From assembly GCA_029259935.1 (NCBI GenBank), contig JAJDEH010000323.1:1-9867 (forward strand): DNA of 9,867 bases. The letters are read 5' to 3'. The position numbers and the translations under genes are program-made. Shown here piece by piece: positions 5,389 through 9,867 of this stretch; positions within the stretch are counted from its first letter, which is position 1; the number at the start of each line of letters is the position of its first letter. Source of the DNA: Planctomycetota bacterium (GTDB taxonomy: Bacteria > Planctomycetota > Planctomycetia > Pirellulales > Pirellulaceae). The notes beneath the pieces are model-generated. The model made no database searches and was not told where the DNA came from. It was given only the letters and a program-made list of their open reading frames with translations.

Positions 5389-5404
5389 GTCACGATACCG
5401 TGAC
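5389..5404. other. Perfect 6-bp dyad (GTCACG-ATAC-CGTGAC)
   Basis: GTCACG (5389-5394) and CGTGAC (5399-5404) with a four-base loop, 88 bp beyond the 3' end of the minus-strand LEPR-XLL gene. It is either the stem of a transcript-end structure, though there is no T-run, or a dimer-protein operator. It is the only notable structure between 4869 and 5491. Confidence 0.35.
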
Positions 5405-5491
5405 GGTTCGAGGTTTGGTGATTTGGTATCCTGACGCTTGAGCGAGGGAAGAAAGAGCGGCCTCGCTAAAACGCCTGGAAGTTGGAACGGT

Positions 5492-6784
5492 TCAATTCTT
5501 TTCGGGATCGATTACGTCCTCGTCGGGGTTGCTGACATCGACGTCGACGCTCGTGTCCACGCCACGTCGGCCCGCTCCGGAAATGTCGTCGAGATTCTCG
5601 ATGCCCTCCATGGGATCCTGGATCGTGGCGAAATCCTGACCTGGATCCGGGTTCACTTCACTACCCTGCTTGGCGGCGAGGTGGATTGCCATCATCTGAT
5701 CCGCGAAATCTTTCCAAAGCGTGGGCACTTCGCCTGAGTTGACCTGTTCCGGGTCGACGTCTCCTGTTGCGTCTGATTCCTTCTCGGTCTCTGGCGGCGC
5801 TTCAACGACCACTTGAATTTCTTGCGGATTGCCTTCCGAGTCATAAATGGTCACGGGAACTTTATCACCCGGTTGTGACCCGGCCGTGTTTGCTGGGTTT
5901 TTTGCATCCGCGATCTTATCGGCATTGTAGTCAACGATTTCGTCCGGCGTCATTCCTTCGGTTGGATTCGTCGCCGAGTTGGGGGAGGTTTCGCTCTCCG
6001 CGGGCCCTGCGTCGGCACCCGAGTCTGCGTCATTGGACCCACTGCTCCCGGTCACTTCCGCGATGACGTCACCTAGGTGTTGCTCATTACTGTCGGCATT
6101 GTCAAACGAGCCACCTTCGTTATCGACGACTTGATCCATCGCCGCCTTTCCCTGTCCAATTTTTCCGCTGTCTGCATTGCCAATGGTCCCAGGGTCACCC
6201 AAAAACTTTCCATCTTCCCAGGTGTACCCGAAAAGGCTATTGGTTCCGCCGTCACTAATAGTCGACTTCGGGTCCACACTGCCTGGCCCGGAGTTATCTG
6301 CCTGTTCCGCCGCTTCGAAAACGTCCATGTAGACCGACCCTATGCCTTGGGAATCATACTCGGCCAAGACGTCTTCCATGAACTGCAGATGAACGTCCAT
6401 CGACAACCCCGAGCCTTGGTCATAGTTGGCCGGGTCAAAATCATCGGGGGACAGAGTATCCACGCCTTCTTGCTGCGAATCGACGAGTGGCAGCGAATCG
6501 TCGGTGAATGGATTTGCGGTGCCGTCAAGACCGGCACCAGGCGACGTGTCACCTTGAAACCCGGGAGAGGGAGACGCGTCCGTGGGATCCAATTTACCCG
6601 TTTGGACCGTGTCGATCGCGGCCCCATCGTCAACCACCATGTCGTTTCCCGCAACGTCTACGACGGGGCTGGCAAAGTCGAAATCCATGTCGCCGGCCAG
6701 CATGTCGCGGCGTTCCAACTGTTCGATGCGTAAGCGGAGTTTACGTCGTGAAATTGGGTGGTTTTGGCGGTTGATAGCTTTCAT
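5492..6784 (-). CDS. LEPR-XLL-type exported acidic protein (430 aa)
   Basis: Planctomycete surface or secreted protein of unknown role. ATG at 6784 has GAGG 6 nt upstream (6791-6794); the frame continues to 6976, but without a start signal. Residues 1-26 are strongly basic and contain the signature LEQLERRDMLAGD (about 20-32). This is the LEPR-XLL motif, known at the N-terminus of many large planctomycete extracellular proteins with cadherin, dockerin or PQQ-like domains and thought to act in export or sorting. The remainder is very acidic and rich in Asp, Gly, Ser, Pro and Asn, with no cysteine, and is mostly expected to be disordered. One possible short strand pair lies at 307-330 (DKVPVTIYDSEGNPQEIQ) and a helix at about 354-373. 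There is no clear dockerin, cadherin or beta-propeller repeat, which is unusual for this class. The acidity may reflect calcium binding; that is inference. It is transcribed divergently from the dehydrogenase gene. Confidence 0.82.
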   Translation of the reverse strand: MKAINRQNHPISRRKLRLRIEQLERRDMLAGDMDFDFASPVVDVAGNDMVVDDGAAIDTVQTGKLDPTDASPSPGFQGDTSPGAGLDGTANPFTDDSLPLVDSQQEGVDTLSPDDFDPANYDQGSGLSMDVHLQFMEDVLAEYDSQGIGSVYMDVFEAAEQADNSGPGSVDPKSTISDGGTNSLFGYTWEDGKFLGDPGTIGNADSGKIGQGKAAMDQVVDNEGGSFDNADSNEQHLGDVIAEVTGSSGSNDADSGADAGPAESETSPNSATNPTEGMTPDEIVDYNADKIADAKNPANTAGSQPGDKVPVTIYDSEGNPQEIQVVVEAPPETEKESDATGDVDPEQVNSGEVPTLWKDFADQMMAIHLAAKQGSEVNPDPGQDFATIQDPMEGIENLDDISGAGRRGVDTSVDVDVSNPDEDVIDPEKN

Positions 6785-7160
6785 GGCTGTCCTCGTCGCA
6801 TTCTTGCGTGATCGTTGGAAGAAACCAGTCTGTGGTTGCATTCCAGAGCGAAATTGAAGACGAGATGTGACAGAACCAGGAAAAAGGGCACGCGGCGTGC
6901 TTAGCTCGTCGCGCTGTGTTGCCCCGCAAGGCTTTCTACACATTCCTTCGTTCTGGGCGTTGCCTGCCTGCTGCACACTCGGTTCGCCCAGCAGTGCGAA
7001 CGGGAAGGGGGCCCTCTCAAATCAGAGCGTCGACACGGCACAAGGCGGTGTCGCAATCGGACCGCCGCGGCTATGCTACCAAGAGTGTTCAAAACGGATC
7101 GGTGGTGTCGTTCAGCTCGCCCTTCTTTCTCTCCAAAGCCCGGAATCGCGGCCAGAATTC
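6785..7160. promoter_or_regulatory. Divergent intergenic region with a GTTCGC/GCGAAC dyad
   Basis: 376 bp between the minus-strand LEPR-XLL gene and the plus-strand dehydrogenase gene must contain both promoters, but no convincing -35/-10 pair is visible. The only structure found is an inverted repeat, GTTCGC (6982-6987) and GCGAAC (6996-7001), with an 8-nt loop. The same arm sequence forms the hairpin at 9773-9787. The open frame that extends the dehydrogenase upstream to 6867 is not protein-like. Confidence 0.35.
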
Positions 7161-8138
7161 ATGCGAATTGTTCTCTGCTATCCCGTTCAACCAAACCACA
7201 TTGAGCAAATTCAGTCGGTCGTTCCCTCGGCCGAGGTCGTGAATGCGAGCCAACAGGCGATTGACCGAGAAATCCTCGACGCCGACATTTTCTGCGGCCA
7301 CGCCAAGGAGAAGCCGCTACCGTGGGAGGCGGTCGTTCGGCAAGGACGATTGAAGTGGGTTCAGTCCTCGGCGGCTGGAATGGACCATTGCCTGGCTCCG
7401 TCGGTGGTGGAATCGGAAATCGTCGTGACCAGTGCTTCGGGCCTGTTCGCCGACCAAGTTGCCGAGCAGACATTGGCCCTGCTGTTTGGACTGCTACGAA
7501 GTCTGCCAGTCTTTTTTCGCGCGGCCGAGGCCCGCGAGTTCATCCGCCGCCCAACCGACGATTTGCACGGAAAGACCGTAGGGATCATCGGCTTCGGCGG
7601 AAACGGGCGACGACTAGCCCAATTGCTGGCCCCTTTTCGAACTCGGATTCTCGCCACCGATGTCTTTCCCATCGACAAACCGGATCACGTCGAGTCGTTG
7701 CTCCCGCCCGAACAACTGGACGAGGTCTTGTCGCAGTCAGACATCGTGATTCTGTGCGTCCCGCTGAACGGCCAAACAAGAGGCATGATTGACGCCGGTC
7801 GACTAAAAGCAATGAAAGCCGGTTCCTATTTGATTAACGTCGCTCGAGGGCCCGTGGTGGTCGAAGCGGACCTAGTCGAGGCACTGGATGCGGGGCATCT
7901 AAAAGGGGCGGGCTTGGATGTCACCGAAGTCGAGCCGCTACCCGAGTTGAGCCGTCTGTGGGAACTCCCGAATGTGTTGATCACCCCGCACGTCGGCGCC
8001 CAATCGTCCCGCCGAGTCGACGACACGACTAACTTGTTCGTGAAGAACTTGCAGCGATTTTTTTCCGAACAGCCACTTCTGAACCTTGTGAATAAGGAAC
8101 TCGGATTCCCGCGGCCCGAGAACAGAATGTCGATTTGA
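7161..8138 (+). CDS. D-2-hydroxyacid dehydrogenase, NAD(P)-dependent (325 aa)
   Basis: Catalyses reversible reduction of a 2-oxoacid to a D-2-hydroxyacid with NAD(P)H in the cytosol; which acid is unknown (the family includes glyoxylate/hydroxypyruvate reductases, D-lactate and phosphoglycerate dehydrogenases). All key parts are present at normal spacing: the Rossmann loop GFGGNG (144-149) after KTVGIIGF, Asp167 ending the second strand (ATD), the signature INVARGP with catalytic Arg229, DVTEVEP with Glu258, and TPHVGA with His277. Asp167 suggests preference for NAD over NADP. At 325 aa it has the usual length of the short family members and lacks the ACT domain of phosphoglycerate dehydrogenase. 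Start at 7161 (MRIVLCYP) fits the family N-terminus; no strong SD is seen. It stands alone, divergent from the LEPR-XLL gene, with a 476-bp gap to the kinase, so its pathway cannot be inferred from context. Confidence 0.93.
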   Translation: MRIVLCYPVQPNHIEQIQSVVPSAEVVNASQQAIDREILDADIFCGHAKEKPLPWEAVVRQGRLKWVQSSAAGMDHCLAPSVVESEIVVTSASGLFADQVAEQTLALLFGLLRSLPVFFRAAEAREFIRRPTDDLHGKTVGIIGFGGNGRRLAQLLAPFRTRILATDVFPIDKPDHVESLLPPEQLDEVLSQSDIVILCVPLNGQTRGMIDAGRLKAMKAGSYLINVARGPVVVEADLVEALDAGHLKGAGLDVTEVEPLPELSRLWELPNVLITPHVGAQSSRRVDDTTNLFVKNLQRFFSEQPLLNLVNKELGFPRPENRMSI

Positions 8139-8281
8139 GTTGCGTGACGGCGGCCCCTCTCGACCAAGTGTCGCCCACGACCAAACAATAGTTCCACGGT
8201 AATTTTGGCAGTCGTACACCCTGCATCGCGTTCGCCCGGCGACCGCTTCAAACTGCCGAGCGCGTCAACATGGTGGACCGT

Positions 8282-8297
8282 TCCCCTTTTTAGGGGA
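8282..8297. terminator. Hairpin with T4 loop after the dehydrogenase gene
   Basis: TCCCCT (8282-8287), TTTT, AGGGGA (8292-8297): a perfect 6-bp stem 143 nt past the stop at 8138. No T-run follows on the plus strand, so termination is uncertain. It also overlaps the ATG at 8297, which argues against translation from that codon. Between 8139 and 8281 nothing else is seen. Confidence 0.3.
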
Positions 8298-8444
8298 TGG
8301 AATCATACGACGTTCCCAGCGATCCCGCATGCGGACACGTGCCGAGACGACTGGGCTACCATTGGGAAAAACCCTCATTACGCGTCCTTGATGCAGTGAT
8401 TGGGCTCTGGCTTTTTCACAAAGGCGTTGCACCCTGGCCTTCGC

Positions 8445-8471
8445 TTGACGTTTCAATCTGTTCAATACAAT
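8445..8471 (+). promoter_or_regulatory. Sigma-70-like promoter candidate for the kinase gene
   Basis: TTGACG (8445-8450, 5 of 6 consensus) and TACAAT (8466-8471, 5 of 6) are separated by 15 nt, a little short of the ideal 17. An alternative -10, CAATTT (8468-8473), has a 17-nt spacer but a poorer match. Transcription would start near 8478, leaving a leader of about 137 nt before the kinase ATG at 8615. It lies inside the upstream extension of the kinase frame, which supports the shorter protein. Confidence 0.45.
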
Positions 8472-8555
8472 TTTCTCGTCTTTCATCCTTGAACGGCCTA
8501 ACAGGTTGCGGGGCCGCGGTTTTGCTCTGGACGCCGGCATATTTCACTGCCTACC

Positions 8556-8621
8556 ATGATGAAGAGAACCTACCTGCCACGACCCACCGACACCTCTCTC
8601 TCCAGAAGCAACTCATGCTGA
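8556..8621 (+). CDS. 21-codon leader ORF overlapping the kinase start
   Basis: Two adjacent ATGs (8556, 8559) open a 21-codon frame (MMKRTYLPRPTDTSLSRSNSC) that stops at TGA 8619-8621. The kinase ATG at 8615 lies inside its last codons (ATGCTGA), so the short frame could couple translation to the kinase. The SD before 8556 is weak. The overlap may be chance; no regulatory motif is visible in the peptide. Confidence 0.25.
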   Translation: MMKRTYLPRPTDTSLSRSNSC

Positions 8622-9763
8622 CCACCACGCGACACGATTATACTCCCACAGTTACTCACGGCGGTGAACAGGCTCCTCATGAGCCGAACGAATTGCTCGA
8701 TCGTTATCAACATCTCGTCGACCACCGGCGATTGAGTTGGACCTCGCATCACGGACTGCAACGCCTGTTGGGATCGGGCGGGCAAGGCGTGGTCTATCTT
8801 ACCGAGCGCCGCGGCGCGGACGATTTCACTTTGCCCGTCGCGCTGAAGATATTTTCGCCCGAGCGGTATGAAAGCGCGCGAGAATATGACGAGGCGATGA
8901 GCCGGATTGCTCGAGTGTCCTCGAAGGTCGCTCAGATTCAACAAGACAACTTGCTCGACGTGCACAACTTTGTCGATCGCCATCGAATTCGTTTGATGGT
9001 CATGGAGTGGGTTGATGGTTACGACCTGCGGCGTCTGCTCGTGCCGCGCATGCTGCAAAAGGTTCGAGATCGAGTCAGCCAGCGACGTTGGGATTACATC
9101 AATCGCGTGATCGTGACCGCCGGGCCGGTTCAGCCACGAATCAAAGCCGGCGTGGCAATGGCGGTCGTGCGCGATTGCTTGGCGGCCCTGGCGGCACTGC
9201 ACCGCGAAGATGTGATTCATGGCGACATCAAGCCATCGAACATTATGCTCAAGCGGACCGGCAACGCGAAGATTGTCGACATCGGGTCGGCCTTTCAACT
9301 TGAAGATCCGCCCCGGCAACGAACTTGCACGCCGACGTACGCCGCCCCCGAGGTATTGGAGGGTGGCGAAAGCACGCCTCGTAGCGATCTGGCGAGCCTA
9401 GGTTATGTGCTGATTGAATTGCTGTCGGGCTTGCCGATTTTCGCCGGGCTGAACGACTACGCCGATCTGCTGGAAGCCAAGCGCGCCGTGCCTCATCGGT
9501 TGACTTCCGTCCTGCCGGCGGAGGTTACTTGCAACGATTTGTTGATGAACTTTATTCGCGGACTGGTCGCACCGGATCCGATGTTGCGGTTTCCCACGGC
9601 GGAGGACGCCGATCTTCGCAAAGGCGGCGCGGCGGCCTTTCACCGTCAACTTGTCATCAGCGATCTGGCGTCCGAATACGAAAATGAAATTCGGCTGTGG
9701 CTTGAAGAATTAAAAGAGCTGGACCAAGGGCAGGATGACGCGAGCACGAACGTGCGGGAGTAG
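8615..9763 (+). CDS. Serine/threonine protein kinase, non-RD type (382 aa)
   Basis: Hanks-type kinase transferring ATP phosphate to Ser/Thr of unknown partners; no membrane segment, so likely cytosolic. Numbering from ATG 8615: glycine loop GSGGQG (53-58), Lys78 in VALK, hinge near MEWVDG, catalytic loop HGDIKPSN with Asp204 and Asn209, metal-binding DIG in place of DFG with Asp222, APE at 244-246, and Asp258 before the F-helix. All catalytic residues are present. HGD lacks the arginine of HRD, so it is a non-RD kinase and may not need activation-loop phosphorylation. About 27 extra residues (143-170, Arg/Lys-rich) lie between the hinge and the E-helix. The tail after the C-lobe is short and acidic; PASTA, WD40 and TPR parts common in planctomycete kinases are absent. 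ATG 8615 is preferred because the upstream frame to 8297 is not protein-like and contains the promoter candidate. No phosphatase or FHA gene is near. Confidence 0.9.
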   Translation: MLTTTRHDYTPTVTHGGEQAPHEPNELLDRYQHLVDHRRLSWTSHHGLQRLLGSGGQGVVYLTERRGADDFTLPVALKIFSPERYESAREYDEAMSRIARVSSKVAQIQQDNLLDVHNFVDRHRIRLMVMEWVDGYDLRRLLVPRMLQKVRDRVSQRRWDYINRVIVTAGPVQPRIKAGVAMAVVRDCLAALAALHREDVIHGDIKPSNIMLKRTGNAKIVDIGSAFQLEDPPRQRTCTPTYAAPEVLEGGESTPRSDLASLGYVLIELLSGLPIFAGLNDYADLLEAKRAVPHRLTSVLPAEVTCNDLLMNFIRGLVAPDPMLRFPTAEDADLRKGGAAAFHRQLVISDLASEYENEIRLWLEELKELDQGQDDASTNVRE

Positions 9764-9772
9764 ATCGTCGTT

Positions 9773-9787
9773 GTTCGCTCCGCGAAC
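9773..9787. repeat. Hairpin GTTCGC-TCC-GCGAAC after the kinase gene
   Basis: A perfect 6-bp stem (9773-9778 with 9782-9787) 10 nt after the kinase stop. GCGAACGACG at 9797-9806 can also pair with 9766-9778 (with a small bulge), giving an alternative fold. No T-run follows. The sequence resembles the hairpin at 9849-9865, suggesting a repeat family or a transcript-end structure. Confidence 0.5.
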
Positions 9788-9848
9788 ATTACGAAGGCGA
9801 ACGACGGCACGTAGGAAGAGCTAATAAGGCGAAGATAAAAAGACGCCA

Positions 9849-9865
9849 TGATCGCGGAGCGATCA
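9849..9865. repeat. Hairpin TGATCGC-GGA-GCGATCA at the window end
   Basis: A perfect 7-bp stem with a 3-nt loop. Its reverse complement has the core CGC-TCC-GCG, identical to the core of the hairpin at 9773-9787, so the two form an inverted pair about 60 bp apart. The window stops two bases later, so further copies cannot be seen. Confidence 0.5.
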
Positions 9866-9867
9866 GC

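Noticed and set aside
5438..5491. Rho-independent terminator of the LEPR-XLL gene
   Set aside because: No stem followed by a T-run is present on the minus strand in this stretch; the nearest dyad (5389-5404) lacks a T-tract.
6077..6733. Plus-strand 218-aa ORF
   Set aside because: Antisense to the LEPR-XLL gene; the acidic, compositionally biased minus frame generates a long complementary frame. The signature motif decides for the minus strand.
8570..9319. Minus-strand 249-aa ORF
   Set aside because: Antisense to the kinase, whose catalytic motifs are all intact on the plus strand.

Overview
The window looks like chromosome of a planctomycete (Planctomycetota, probably Pirellulales-like). 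The strongest sign is the minus-strand gene at 5492-6784. Its protein opens with a basic stretch followed by LEQLERRDMLAGD, the LEPR-XLL type N-terminal signature that is largely confined to exported planctomycete proteins. Moderately high GC, scattered single genes on both strands, long spacers rich in hairpin repeats, and a cytoplasmic Ser/Thr kinase fit the same group. No rRNA, tRNA, CRISPR array, phage gene or intact transposase gene was found.

Layout. 1-310: non-coding, with a strong nested hairpin and a weak promoter candidate. 311-1561 (+): secreted alpha/beta-hydrolase (PHB-depolymerase/feruloyl-esterase-like) with a helical C-terminal extension. 1562-1773: hairpin repeats and the first copy of a 29-bp dispersed repeat. 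1774-2013 (+): 79-residue acidic orphan protein whose start overlaps the stop of an 8-codon leader ORF with a good Shine-Dalgarno. 2014-2314: a 46-bp REP-like repeat and the second 29-bp repeat copy. 2315-3811 (-): orphan membrane-anchored protein. 3812-4319: no convincing gene, a 30-codon open frame, and an inverted/tandem cluster of the REP-like repeat. 4320-4868 (-): small secreted orphan with a 21-bp tandem repeat inside it. 4869-5491: no gene. 5492-6784 (-): LEPR-XLL acidic protein. 6785-7160: divergent spacer. 7161-8138 (+): D-2-hydroxyacid dehydrogenase. 8139-8614: spacer with a promoter candidate. 8615-9763 (+): Ser/Thr protein kinase of the non-RD type. 9764-9867: two related hairpins.

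How the genes relate. There is no evident operon; each gene appears to have its own transcription unit. Three of the seven main products carry export or surface signals (hydrolase, small secreted orphan, LEPR-XLL protein) and a fourth is a membrane protein. The dehydrogenase and kinase look cytosolic. The most repeat-dense part is 1.6-4.3 kb. There the 79-aa ORF lies between two near-identical 29-bp repeats and the membrane-protein gene lies between two direct copies of a 46-bp repeat, which suggests an accessory patch in an otherwise ordinary region. I see no strong case for a complete new multi-gene system. The best leads are the repeat-bracketed orphans, the LEPR-XLL protein without a recognisable domain, and the kinase with its extra segment.
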